Numbered from the stretch's first letter, positions 54,854 to 63,723 are shown. The stretch is DNA of 64,000 nucleotides from Dokdonella sp. (GCA_016712865.1 JADJQH010000008.1:558001-622000), one strand, 5' to 3'. The notes: a model not told the origin generated them from the sequence alone. Program-made: numbers and translations.

Positions 54854-55540
54854 ATGACCGCCACAGCCGCACGCAACTGGATTCGTCTTGCCCGACAGCA
54901 TCCATCGGCCTTGCTGCTGGCCGTGCAGTTGTTGGGCGTGTTGCTGTATCCGGCCATGGAAGACACTCAGGCAGGTCGCGCAATGTTCGGCGCATTTGGC
55001 ATCCTGGTGCTGTCGCTGGCGCTCTGGGTGGTCAACCGCAGTCCGCTGGTCAATTGGGTGGCGTGGGTGTTGGCCCTGCCATCAGTGACCTTGTCGATCT
55101 TCGCAGCCCTCAGCGGACGTGCCGATCTGGTCGCCGTCATCCATTTGCTGGAAGGCATGCTTTACCTGTATGCGGCCTTCGGCCTGATTGCCTACATGCT
55201 GCGCGATCACCGGGTCAGCCTCGATGAGCTGTTTGCCGCCGGTGCCACCTTCACCCTGCTGGCCTGGGCCTTCGCCTATTCGTATTCGGTATGCCAGCAA
55301 TGGTTTCCGGGCAGTTTCATCGCAGCCGTAGAACCCGACGCGCCGCGGACCTGGATGGAATTGCTGTTTCTGAGCTTCAGTACGCTGTCCGGCGTGGGCC
55401 TGAGCGACATCATCCCGATCCGGCCGCAGGCGCGCGCATTGGTCATGCTCGAACAGTTCGCCGGGGTCATGTACATCGCGCTGGTGGTTTCGCGCCTGAT
55501 TGGCCTTACCGTACTGCGTGCGCCACCGCGGCGCGAGTGA
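54854..55540 (+). CDS. Two-TM ion-channel-like membrane protein
   Basis: Membrane protein (228 aa). Four to five N-terminal hydrophobic segments precede an ion-channel-2-like pore: outer helix (TFTLLAWAFAYSYSVC), pore loop WMELLFLSFSTLSGVGLSDIIP and inner helix LVMLEQFAGVMYIALVVSRL. In potassium channels the filter reads TVGYGD or TLGYGD; here it is GVGLSD, so Tyr and the last Gly are lost. It is thus a channel homologue of uncertain selectivity. ATG 54854 is chosen because upstream in-frame codons read into the divergent promoter region. Confidence 0.8.
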   Translation: MTATAARNWIRLARQHPSALLLAVQLLGVLLYPAMEDTQAGRAMFGAFGILVLSLALWVVNRSPLVNWVAWVLALPSVTLSIFAALSGRADLVAVIHLLEGMLYLYAAFGLIAYMLRDHRVSLDELFAAGATFTLLAWAFAYSYSVCQQWFPGSFIAAVEPDAPRTWMELLFLSFSTLSGVGLSDIIPIRPQARALVMLEQFAGVMYIALVVSRLIGLTVLRAPPRRE

Positions 55541-55617
55541 GTCGGTGAGCGGTGGTGGAATGCAGGAGCGTCGGGTTGAAACCACCAACGCCGAAAGGGC
55601 ACGCCCGCCCCCGTAAA

Positions 55618-55663
55618 GGGGGGGGTGGGGGGGGGGGGGGGGGGGGTTGGCCCCCCCCCCCCC
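55618..55663. repeat. Poly-G / poly-C inverted tract
   Basis: Eight G (55618-55625), T, then 20 G (55627-55646), TTGG and 13 C (55651-55663). It lies within a larger GGGTTGAAACC-type palindromic region. It could fold as a hairpin or G-quadruplex. Read or assembly error in tract length is likely. Confidence 0.7.
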
Positions 55664-55751
55664 TCGGGGCGGCGGGTTGAAACCCGACCCACACAAGCAC
55701 GTTCAGCAAGGCGAATCAAAACGCCATGGTCGGCTAAGAGGCCGGCAATGC

Positions 55752-56447
55752 GATGAGCGGAGCAAGCTCCGCTCTACCGAAGACGTGGAATCTGTCGAGT
55801 TCTTGTAGAGCCGAGCTTGCTCGGCTGGGATTCTATGGCTTTTGTAGAGCCGAGCTTGCTCGGCTGCGTTGCCGCAGCGGCCGTTGCAGTCGATGAGCGG
55901 AGCAAGCTCCGCTCTACCGAAGACGTGGAATCTGTCGAGTTCTTGTAGAGCCGAGCTTGCTCGGCTGGGTTGCCGCAGCGGCCGTTGCAGTCGATGAGCG
56001 GAGCAAGCTCCGCTCTACCGAAGACGTGGAATCTGTCGAGTTCTTGTAGAGCCGAGCTTGCTCGGCTGCGTTGCCGCAGCGGCCGTTGCAGTCGATGAGC
56101 GGAGCAAGCTCCGCTCTACCGAAGACGTGGAATCTGTCGAGTTCTTGTAGAGCCGAGCTTGCTCGGCTGGATCGGGGCTGCTCTGAGAGCCGAGCTTGCT
56201 CGGCTGCGTTGCCGCAGCGGCCGTTGCAGTCGATGAGCGGAGCAAGCTCCGCTCTACCGAAGACGTGGAATCTGTCGAGTTCTTGTAGAGCCGAGCTTGC
56301 TCGGCTGGGATTCTATGGCTTTTGTAGAGCCGAGCTTGCTCGGCTGCGTTGCCGCAGCGGCCGTTGCAGTCGATGAGCGGAGCAAGCTCCGCTCTACCGA
56401 AGACTTGGAATCTGTCGAGTTTTTGTAGAGCCGAGCTTGCTCGGCTG
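55752..56447 (+). repeat. Modular palindromic tandem array (101/140-bp units)
   Basis: Six units begin with GATGAGCGGAGCAAGCTCC at 55752, 55892, 55993, 56094, 56232 and 56372, so spacings are 140, 101, 101, 138 and 140. Each unit has a hairpin GAGCGGAGCAAGCTCCGCTC, a linker, a second hairpin AGCCGAGCTTGCTCGGCT and the spacer GTTGCCGCAGCGGCCGTTGC. The long units carry one extra 37-39-base module with another copy of the second hairpin. Units 1 and 5 appear identical in sequence. Confidence 0.9.
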
Positions 56448-56472
56448 GATTTCCGATGGTGGCCCTTGCAGC

Positions 56473-59433
56473 TCAAAGCGCGTCGAAGTTGAGGATTGCG
56501 TTGGTCACCAGCGGATAGCTGCCCAGGGTCGCCGCGCGCCACATCGGGTTGATGGCGAACAGCAGCACGTGGCCCTTGCCCAGGCGGGCATCGACCAGCG
56601 CGGCCTTTTGCGCCAGCGCACCCGCGTTGTCGATCAGGCCAGAAACCAGCAACTCGTCGGCATCGGCAAACCGCAGCAAGGCGCGCGGGCGCTGGTCGGC
56701 GGGGATCAGCAGCACGTTGTTGCGTTCCTGTTCGACGTTGAGTGGCACCGCCTGCCAGGGTTTTGCCGAAGGCAATTCCGGCGGCACACCATAGCCGGCC
56801 ACCTCCGGCAGGTCGGTGTCATCGGCGCCACCCCGACCCGTAGGACGCTTGTGCTCGTGCGCGGTCGGGATGTTGCCGTCACCTCGCGTCTGGTTGCTCA
56901 CCTTGAACGCCATGCCATCGGCTGTGTACACGGTGAAGGGTTCGGTATAGCCCCAGGTCACCGGACTCGCGCTTTCCGTGTTCTGCGCGCGCACCAGCGT
57001 GCCAACGACGCGCAGGTCGCCCTTGCTGGCGATGCTCACGCCGGGCGCGAGACCGACGTCGATGGCAAATTTCGCGGTGTCCTCGGAGGTGATCAGGACG
57101 CCGCCGTCGCGCACGAAGCGCTTGAGGTTGTCGACGCCGTTGCCACCAAGGCCGGGACGAATATCATCGGTGCTGTCGATGCGACCAAGGTTGGGCGTGA
57201 GCGCGGTGGTCTTCCACGGCATCGCGTTGCCGTACATCGGAAGTCCATCGACCAGCAGGCGCGTGTCGCCGTAGCCGATGGGTCCGAACAGAATCACATC
57301 GAAACGCTTGCGCAAGTCGCCCATGCGCGCCACATCCTGGGTGCTGATGTAGTCGAACGGAATGCCGAGTTCATCCAGCGCCATGCGCCACCAACCTTCG
57401 GTCTGCGTGCTGATCCAGCTGTGCAGGATGGCCACGCGTGGAAGGCCCAGCTTGCGCGTGGCCACATCGGGCAGGCTGTCCACGGCCATGCTGGCGAGCC
57501 CGAGTCGGCCGCTCACTGCATCGAACCCGGCATTGGCACGACGCACGATCAGGGTGCCCGCGGCAAACGTGCGTGTTCCGACCTCGAAGGGCTCGGTGGC
57601 GATTTCCATCGCGGTGTCCTTGGCCGCGAAACGCAGCGAAGCCAGTTCCGCCGCAGCCGGATTGGAAATGACGCGCAGCGCGCCGCTACCTTCCACGTTG
57701 ACGGCAGGCAGGGGCCAGGTCACGGCCTGCATGGGCGCCTTCAACAACGCGACATCGGTGACGCGCACGACATCCAGGCCAAACTGATCGCCCAGCGACC
57801 AGCCGGTATCGTCGTAGGGATGCTTCTGCGGGTCCTCCGGCGACCAGTACTGGCGATCAAGCAGCACGTCAGCGATGCGCGAATAGGGTTGGTCCATGCG
57901 CACCACGTAACTCCCGGCCGGAAAGGTGCGCGTGGTCGGCGCCTTGTCCTTGCCGCCTTTCCCGTCGGCATCAGCCTCATCCGCCTGCGCCGCCTTGGGC
58001 AACTGAACGGTGAGCGCGGCATCCAGGCGATGCACCTCCGCCTTCTGCCGATGCAGCACTTCGATCAGCTTGCGCTGCGCACTTGAGCGCGGATCGTCGG
58101 CACTCAACACGTAGCCGGCCGGTCCTGAATCGGCCGCCTTGGTCACCGAGCGTTTCGACTTCAGCCAGAAGTTGCGCAGGAAGGCCTGGCTGTTGCCGGC
58201 AAAGTAGTCAAGCGCGGTCAGCATCGCACTCTGCGAATAATTATTGTTGTTTCGCTGCGACCAGAGCACCTTGGCGCGCGGCGGATTCGGCCGATACCAG
58301 GTGCGTTCGTACTCCTCGGGCTCGAGGATGCGTTCCACGGTGTCGGCGCCGGCGTTGCCGAAGGTTTCGTACAGGCGGCTGATGCCGTTGTGGGTGGCGG
58401 CGATGAACATGAGATACCCGGGGCTCCAGGTATCGAACTCGCCGTGGGTGAACACGCCCGGCAGTCCGAGCCGGGTCAGGGTGTCGACATTGTTCCAGCC
58501 CAGTTGCTGCCACTCGCCGACCAGCAGCGGATCGATCCAGCTGTTGTAAGGACCGGCACCGACCGTGTTGTCATAGAGGAACGGCACCGACTCGTGCATG
58601 TCATGCAGCACCTGTGCGTGCCAGCCAGTGTAGGTGTCGATGACATTGCGGGTGAGCGCCAGCGAGGCAAGCATGGCGTCGCGGTTGTTGTCGTGGGCAA
58701 CGTAGTGGCCCCAGTAGAGCAGGCGCGGATACTGCGCGTCCGGATGGGCGCGATGCCAGTCGTAGAGATCGACCATGCGTTCCCATCCGTCGGTTTCGAC
58801 CACCGGCGTGATCAGGGTGATCATCTTCGAGCGAATCGCGCGGATGTAGGGTGCTTCGTCCACGGTCAATCGATAGGCCAGTTCCATCAGCGAACTGGGG
58901 TTTCCGGTTTCGGTCGAGTGGATCGCGCCGGTGATGTAGTAGACCGGAACCGATTGCGTGATCAGTTCCTGGGCACGTGAGTCATCCAGCCCGATCAGGC
59001 GCGGATCGGCAAGCTGGGCGAGGCGTTGCCGGTTGTTTTCCAGATCGGCCAGCAAGGCTTCATCCGCAATCGCTGCGGCGATCATCTCGCGGCCTTCTTC
59101 CGAGGTTCCGATGGAAAACACCTTGACCCGCGGGCTGCTCGCGGCCAGCGAACGGAAGTAGTCGTGGATCGTCTTCAGGCGCGGCAGCATGTTGGGCGCG
59201 CCGGAGACATCGCCCATGGCCTTGGCCGGTGTCGGCACCGTGTCCGAAGCGGGCAAATAGCGCGTCAGTTGGGTGTTGAACGCCGGATCGGTGGTGTATT
59301 TCGCAATCTGCTCGCCATACCAGGCGTCCATCTTCTGGTTTGGATCAGCGGCGAAATGTGTTTCCAGCGGCGAGGCGGCGAACGACGGAAACGCGCTGAG
59401 CAGCGCGGCAAGCGCAATGAGCATGCGTGGCAT
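56473..59433 (-). CDS. Large exported M14-family zinc carboxypeptidase
   Basis: Exported metallopeptidase of 986 aa. The signal peptide (PRMLIALAALLSAFPSFAA) precedes an M14 catalytic domain at about 60-380, with the zinc motif HSTE in GAIHSTETGNPSSLMEL, a downstream active-site region ending HGEFDTWSPGYL and the segment LHDMHESVPFLYDN. The C-terminal 600 residues include a glutamine-amidotransferase-like stretch (FDVILFGPIGYGDTRLLVDG, GGVLITSEDTAKFA, GKGHVLLFAINPMWR), as found in long M14 proteins. ATG 59433 is preferred because it starts at the signal peptide. It lies next to the palindrome array and is divergent from ubiH. Confidence 0.88.
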   Translation of the reverse strand: MPRMLIALAALLSAFPSFAASPLETHFAADPNQKMDAWYGEQIAKYTTDPAFNTQLTRYLPASDTVPTPAKAMGDVSGAPNMLPRLKTIHDYFRSLAASSPRVKVFSIGTSEEGREMIAAAIADEALLADLENNRQRLAQLADPRLIGLDDSRAQELITQSVPVYYITGAIHSTETGNPSSLMELAYRLTVDEAPYIRAIRSKMITLITPVVETDGWERMVDLYDWHRAHPDAQYPRLLYWGHYVAHDNNRDAMLASLALTRNVIDTYTGWHAQVLHDMHESVPFLYDNTVGAGPYNSWIDPLLVGEWQQLGWNNVDTLTRLGLPGVFTHGEFDTWSPGYLMFIAATHNGISRLYETFGNAGADTVERILEPEEYERTWYRPNPPRAKVLWSQRNNNNYSQSAMLTALDYFAGNSQAFLRNFWLKSKRSVTKAADSGPAGYVLSADDPRSSAQRKLIEVLHRQKAEVHRLDAALTVQLPKAAQADEADADGKGGKDKAPTTRTFPAGSYVVRMDQPYSRIADVLLDRQYWSPEDPQKHPYDDTGWSLGDQFGLDVVRVTDVALLKAPMQAVTWPLPAVNVEGSGALRVISNPAAAELASLRFAAKDTAMEIATEPFEVGTRTFAAGTLIVRRANAGFDAVSGRLGLASMAVDSLPDVATRKLGLPRVAILHSWISTQTEGWWRMALDELGIPFDYISTQDVARMGDLRKRFDVILFGPIGYGDTRLLVDGLPMYGNAMPWKTTALTPNLGRIDSTDDIRPGLGGNGVDNLKRFVRDGGVLITSEDTAKFAIDVGLAPGVSIASKGDLRVVGTLVRAQNTESASPVTWGYTEPFTVYTADGMAFKVSNQTRGDGNIPTAHEHKRPTGRGGADDTDLPEVAGYGVPPELPSAKPWQAVPLNVEQERNNVLLIPADQRPRALLRFADADELLVSGLIDNAGALAQKAALVDARLGKGHVLLFAINPMWRAATLGSYPLVTNAILNFDAL

Positions 59434-59547
59434 GGATTTCCCCAAGGGCAAGGTGGCAGACCTGCGTCATTGTGCCAGAGCGTTGCCGGCGGGCAGCAGT
59501 GACGATGGTCATTCCGGTCCTCCGCCGCTTGCCCGTATCATGGCCGC

Positions 59548-60762
59548 ATGAGCGCAATGCACGACATCGTGATTGTGGGTGGTGGCTTGGTGGGTTCCAG
59601 CCTGGCCATTGCCCTCGATGGCAGCGGCCTGCGTGTGGCCCTGGTGGAAGCGGCGCTGCCGCAGGTTGCCGCGCAGCCGAGTTACGACGAGCGCAATCTC
59701 GCTTTGGCGCGGGCCAGCATCAATGCCCTGGGCGCGCTGGGCGTGTGGGCAAAGGTGGAACAGGCACCGGCGCCGATCACGCAGATCCACATCAGCCGAC
59801 GCGGTGGTTTCGGATCCGCGCAGCTCAACGCCGCCGAACTTGGCCTTGCGGAATTTGGTGCGGTACTGCCGGCTCGCGAGCTGGGCAATGCCTTGCTGTA
59901 CCGGCTTGAATCCTGCCGTGATCTCGACCGCATCGCTCCGGCGCAACTGATTGCCATCGAAAGCCAGGATGATGCGATCGGTTTGGGCGTGCTCGCCGAT
60001 GGCACGCAGCGGCAGCTGCGCGCGCGCCTGCTGGTGGGTGCGGATGGTACCGAGTCGTTCGTGCGCAACCACTTCGCCATTGGCGCGGATCGATTCGACT
60101 ATGCGCAAAGCGCGCTGGTAACCACGCTCACCTGCGAGCGTGCGCCGGATGGCTGCGCGTTTGAACGCTTTACCGACAGCGGTCCGGTGGCCTTGTTGCC
60201 GTTGGCTGGAAATCGTGCCGGACTGGTGTTGAGCGTGCCGACCGCCGATGCCGCGCGGGTGGCCGAACTGGATGACGATGCATTCATCGCACTCGTGCAC
60301 GAGCGTTTTGGCTACCGCCTGGGCCGCTTCAGCCGACCGGGAAAGCGCAAGCCGTATCCCTTGGCGCGCATGTTGGCATCGGCGTTGACGGCGCCACGCA
60401 TGGTGCTGGTCGGCAATGCCGCGCAGACCGTGCATCCGCTCGGCGCGCAGGGTTTCAACCTGGGCTTGCGTGATGCGCTCAGCCTTTCGGAATTGCTGAT
60501 CGAATCACGGCGCGATGCGGGCGATCCCGGCGCCGCCGATCTGCTGGCGCGCTATGTGGCCAGACGCACGCCGGATCGGCAGGCCACCACCGCGTTCAGT
60601 CATGATCTGGTGCGGCTGACGCGCAATCCGTTTCCGCCATTGCGCTGGCTGGGTTCGCTGGCGCTGGGCGCGCTCGATCATTTGCCGCCGCTCAAGCGGC
60701 GCGTGGCCCTGCGCGGCATGGGATTCCGCGGTGATGTTTCCAGACTGGGCTTGAGTCCATGA
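59548..60762 (+). CDS. ubiH: Ubiquinone biosynthesis FAD hydroxylase UbiH
   Basis: Flavin monooxygenase (404 aa) of the UbiH/VisC group acting on a ring position in ubiquinone synthesis. FAD motifs are present: N-terminal dinucleotide fold DIVIVGGGLVGSSLAIAL, the DG motif LLVGADGTESFVR and the GD-like VLVGNAAQTVHPLGAQGFNLGLRD, where GNAAQ replaces the usual GDAAH as in UbiH. It overlaps the next hydroxylase gene by four bases, so the two ring hydroxylations are co-expressed. Confidence 0.92.
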   Translation: MSAMHDIVIVGGGLVGSSLAIALDGSGLRVALVEAALPQVAAQPSYDERNLALARASINALGALGVWAKVEQAPAPITQIHISRRGGFGSAQLNAAELGLAEFGAVLPARELGNALLYRLESCRDLDRIAPAQLIAIESQDDAIGLGVLADGTQRQLRARLLVGADGTESFVRNHFAIGADRFDYAQSALVTTLTCERAPDGCAFERFTDSGPVALLPLAGNRAGLVLSVPTADAARVAELDDDAFIALVHERFGYRLGRFSRPGKRKPYPLARMLASALTAPRMVLVGNAAQTVHPLGAQGFNLGLRDALSLSELLIESRRDAGDPGAADLLARYVARRTPDRQATTAFSHDLVRLTRNPFPPLRWLGSLALGALDHLPPLKRRVALRGMGFRGDVSRLGLSP

Positions 60763-61958
60763 ACCGACGCGGCGAACACGATGTGGTGGTGGTGGGTGCG
60801 GGCGTGGTCGGCGCGGCGACCGCGCTGGCGCTGCTGCGAGAAGGCTTCGACGTGGCCCTGGTGGAAGCCCGTCCGGCGCCGACCTGGAATGCCGCAGACG
60901 ACGTGGACGCGCGCGTGGTCGCACTGGCGCCGGATGCAGTCGCGCTTCTGGATGGTCTGGGTGTCTGGAAGTCCGTCACGGACGCACGCGCCTGCGCCTA
61001 TTCGCACATGCGAGTCTGGGATGCGCTGGCAGCCGGCGAGCTTTCGTTTGCGGCGGAGGATCGCGGAGAGACCGCGTTGGGCTGGATTGTCGAGAACCGC
61101 TTGCTCCAGCATGTGTTGTGGCAGGCGCTGGTCGAGGCTGGCGCACGCGGAGCAGCGATCCAGTTGCGCGTGCCCGGCGAGGTCACTGCAATCGAGAACG
61201 ATGAGCGTGGCGTGGCAGCTACGCTCGCAGATGGCAGCGTAGTGCGCGCCCGACTGCTGGTGGCGGCGGATGGTGCCACCTCACCCATTCGCACCCAGCT
61301 CGGCATCGCTGTGCGCGAGCACGACTATGGCCAGCGCGCAATCGTTGCCCACGTAGGCATCGAACGTGCACATGAATCCACTGCCTGGCAGCGATTCCAA
61401 CCCGGTGGTCCGCTCGCATTCCTGCCCCTGGTCGACGGTCGTTGCTCGATCGTGTGGTCCTTGCAAGGGAACGAAGCCGAACGGGTATTGGCATTGGGCG
61501 ATGCGGCGTTCTGCGCGGAGCTGGGTTGTGCGCTGGATTTCCGCCTGGGCAACATCACATCGACAACGCGACGCCTGGCGTTTCCCTTGCGCATGCGTCT
61601 GGCCGAACGCTATGTGGTGGGGCGCACGCTGCTGATTGGCGATGCGGGACATGCTGTGCATCCCTTGGCTGGACAGGGCCTCAATCTCGGCTTGCGCGAC
61701 GTGAACAATCTCCGCGGACAGTTGCGTCGCGCCAAGGCACGCGGCATCGATGCGGGTGCCGCACAGGTGTTGCGTCGTTACGAGCGTGAGCGCCGCAGCG
61801 AAAATATCCTGGCCGCCAGCAGCTTCACTTTGATCGAACGCTGCTTCAACTCCGAATCCATCGCCGTGGCGGGATTGCGCGGTTTGGCCCTCGCGGTGGC
61901 GGACAAGGTGACGCCGCTCAAGCACGTGCTGATGGACGCCGCAGCCGGACGCTTGTAA
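60759..61958 (+). CDS. Ubiquinone biosynthesis FAD hydroxylase, UbiI/UbiF-like
   Basis: Second flavin monooxygenase (399 aa) of the same family. Marks are DVVVVGAGVVGAATALAL, LLVAADGATSPIRTQLGI, and TLLIGDAGHAVHPLAGQGLN followed by LGLRDVNNL. It sits in one operon with ubiH, as ubiI does in many Gammaproteobacteria. Which ring carbon it hydroxylates cannot be read from the sequence; UbiI or a broad-range UbiF/UbiM-like enzyme are both possible. Confidence 0.9.
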   Translation: MNRRGEHDVVVVGAGVVGAATALALLREGFDVALVEARPAPTWNAADDVDARVVALAPDAVALLDGLGVWKSVTDARACAYSHMRVWDALAAGELSFAAEDRGETALGWIVENRLLQHVLWQALVEAGARGAAIQLRVPGEVTAIENDERGVAATLADGSVVRARLLVAADGATSPIRTQLGIAVREHDYGQRAIVAHVGIERAHESTAWQRFQPGGPLAFLPLVDGRCSIVWSLQGNEAERVLALGDAAFCAELGCALDFRLGNITSTTRRLAFPLRMRLAERYVVGRTLLIGDAGHAVHPLAGQGLNLGLRDVNNLRGQLRRAKARGIDAGAAQVLRRYERERRSENILAASSFTLIERCFNSESIAVAGLRGLALAVADKVTPLKHVLMDAAAGRL

Positions 61959-61975
61959 CCGCGCAGGTTCCTGGC

Positions 61976-62467
61976 TCAGATCAGATCAAGCAAGTCCGGA
62001 TCGATCTCGCGCAACTGTTCGGCGATTGCTGACGTGGCATCCAGCGTGCTGAAGCCGCGCCATTCGTATCCGGGCGCCACGGTGCAGCCTACCAGCGCGT
62101 AGCTGCCCAGTGGTCGTGCCGCTTGCCAGCAACCGGCGGGCACGACGAACACCGGGGCCGACTCGTGGCTGACTGGGCCAAGCACATGGCGCGAGAGCTG
62201 CTGGTCACGCGGATCAAAGCGCAGCATTTCCAGCGCCTCACCTTCGTACCAATGCCAGATTTCGTCGGCGTCGATGCGATGCCAACGGCTGACCTCGCCT
62301 GCGCACAGCAGGTAGTAGATCGAGGTCGCGGCCAGGCGCTCGCGGCCATCGTCGCCAACGCGCAGCGTGCTGCTGGATTCGTAGATGCGGCGATAGTGAC
62401 CGCCCTCGACGTGGGCATCGAGGCGCAGCAGGCGTTTGAGGTGTTCGGCGCGTTCATTCATGCGCAT
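61976..62467 (-). CDS. Cupin protein, DUF985 family
   Basis: Cupin-fold protein (163 aa). Typical marks are LKRLLRLDAHVEGGHYRRIYESS, ATSIYYLLCAGEVSRWHRIDADEIWHWYEG and YALVGCTVAPGYEWRGFSTLD, which match the DUF985/cupin_5 group (yeast YML079w-like). These proteins bind small ligands; no catalytic role is known for this group. ATG 62467 is chosen; ATG 62461 is two codons later. It lies convergent to the ubi operon and only 17 bases from its end. Confidence 0.9.
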   Translation of the reverse strand: MRMNERAEHLKRLLRLDAHVEGGHYRRIYESSSTLRVGDDGRERLAATSIYYLLCAGEVSRWHRIDADEIWHWYEGEALEMLRFDPRDQQLSRHVLGPVSHESAPVFVVPAGCWQAARPLGSYALVGCTVAPGYEWRGFSTLDATSAIAEQLREIDPDLLDLI

Positions 62468-62622
62468 AGGATACCCGTGACCCGGCACGGCAGGTATGCT
62501 CAGTGGCGTCTTCCATTGCGCAATTGGATTGCCGAAGGTCGCCGCCGCGCGCAGCAACCGGGGCGAAGAGGAATCTTCTCAGTCGTTAGACGCAGCTGTG
62601 GTGCCTCGTTAGACTCCAAGCC

Positions 62623-62901
62623 ATGCAGTTCGAATGGGATCAGCGCAAAGCCGCCAACAACCAGCGAAAGCACAAGGTTGCCTTTGCTGACGCAATCACC
62701 GTCTTCGCTGATCCGCATGCCCGAATTTTTCCTGATCCGGACCATTCCGAAGCCGAAGAGCGAGAGATTATTGTCGGTTACGATGCCGCAACCCGCTTGC
62801 TCTACATCAGTTTCGTCGAGCGGCATGGTAACGTTCGCATCATCAGCGCGCGTCGCGCCACCAATTCCGAGGCACGAGCCCATGAAAGCTACCTCAAGTA
62901 A
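62623..62901 (+). CDS. brnT: BrnT-family toxin
   Basis: Small RNase-type toxin (92 aa) of the BrnT family. Characteristic marks are FEWDQRKAANNQRKHKVAFADA at the start (WD...NxxKHxVxF), AEEREIIVGYDAATRLLYISFVER and the C-terminal RIISARRATNSEARAHE. It overlaps the antitoxin gene by 20 bases. In type II systems of this kind the toxin gene comes first, as here. Length is normal, so it is probably intact. Confidence 0.92.
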   Translation: MQFEWDQRKAANNQRKHKVAFADAITVFADPHARIFPDPDHSEAEEREIIVGYDAATRLLYISFVERHGNVRIISARRATNSEARAHESYLK

Positions 62902-63124
62902 AGCGTCGCAAGACGAACTTCGGGACGAATACGCACTGGACTACGCCAAGTCCAAGCCGAATCGCTTCGCCGCAAAGCTCAAGGACACTACCGTTGTCGT
63001 CCTCCAGCCGGATGTTGCGGAGGTCTTTCAATCCTCCAAGGTTGTCAACGACCTGTTGCGCTCTGCAATCACAGCCACGCGCGCGTCATCCGCAAAGCAG
63101 CGATCAGCGCGTCGCTCGAGTTGA
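62882..63124 (+). CDS. Antitoxin partner of BrnT
   Basis: Basic, helical protein (80 aa) encoded directly after and overlapping brnT. It has DELRDEYALDY, a middle strand VVVLQPDVAEVFQSSKVVND and LLRSAI, a pattern seen in antitoxins paired with BrnT and related RNases. The ribbon-helix-helix type is likely by context. The ATG at 62882 is the only start giving a compact protein. The C-terminal basic tail (AKQRSARRSS) is longer than usual and may be an artefact of reading to the next stop. Confidence 0.8.
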   Translation: MKATSSKASQDELRDEYALDYAKSKPNRFAAKLKDTTVVVLQPDVAEVFQSSKVVNDLLRSAITATRASSAKQRSARRSS

Positions 63125-63322
63125 CGCCACTAGCACGACACTGTTGACCTGGGGGCGCTGACACTGGCTTGCCGAGGATGAGGTTGGATTGGTTGAGGAC
63201 TTGCCCAATGGGTGCTCGTCCGCAAAACCTCGATGGCTTCCAGCCTGGTGATTTGCGGTAGCGGAGCATCTTCGTGCGGTGCGTCCCAAAGGCTGAAGAA
63301 CCCAGGAATTGGTGGCAAGTGT

Positions 63323-63643
63323 ATGAATATCGACATTGATACGCTGAGCGAGTCCGAGCTTCACGATCTCAACCACCGAATCGTAGAGCGACTTCGGTTC
63401 ATGCGCGAGACGCGTGCGCATGTGACCATGTTGCAGTTCCGCATCGGACAGCGAGTCTGGTTCCCTGCGCAAGATGGCGAACGCATCATTGGAGTCGTCA
63501 CGCGCCACAACAGGAAGTCGGCTACGGTTGTTTCACTGGATGGTGTTCGATGGAACGTGGCGCCGGGGTTGTTGCAGGCCGAACCCGAGTTCGTTGATGC
63601 TCGGTTGGCCCCTGCCAACGTGGTGCTGCTACCGAAAAAGTAG
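63323..63643 (+). CDS. Small conserved protein of unknown function
   Basis: Protein of 106 aa with an acidic helical N-terminal half (IDIDTLSESELHDLNHRIVERLRFM) and a beta-rich C-terminal half (RIGQRVWFPAQDGERIIGVV, ATVVSLDGVRWNVAPGLL). This layout is familiar from small uncharacterised proteins of several proteobacteria; no function is assigned. The second half resembles a small SH3-like fold. It follows the toxin-antitoxin pair after about 200 non-coding bases, so both may be part of an accessory stretch. ATG 63323 has only a weak upstream site. Confidence 0.75.
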   Translation: MNIDIDTLSESELHDLNHRIVERLRFMRETRAHVTMLQFRIGQRVWFPAQDGERIIGVVTRHNRKSATVVSLDGVRWNVAPGLLQAEPEFVDARLAPANVVLLPKK

Positions 63644-63723
63644 CCAGTACGCATTTCAACCGTCGGCTTCGGCTGACGGCGGAATGTTGTGCCAGACCTG
63701 ATCCGTCGGGAATCCCGGATCAG

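Larger units (their letters stand above)
55541..56472. other. Convergent intergenic region with homopolymer tract and palindrome array
   Basis: A 932-base stretch between the channel gene and the metallopeptidase gene. It contains a GGGTTGAAACC-type hairpin region, a 20-G and 13-C homopolymer pair (55618-55663), and a modular palindrome array (55752-56447). No gene is supported. Confidence 0.85.

Noticed and set aside
55752-56447. CRISPR array
   Set aside because: The units are 101-140 bases, the sequences between palindromes are themselves repeated, there are no unique spacers, and no cas genes are near.
56015-56542. A 175-codon minus-strand gene in the palindrome array
   Set aside because: The frame only translates the repeat units and yields the same peptide segments again and again; it also overlaps the end of the peptidase gene.
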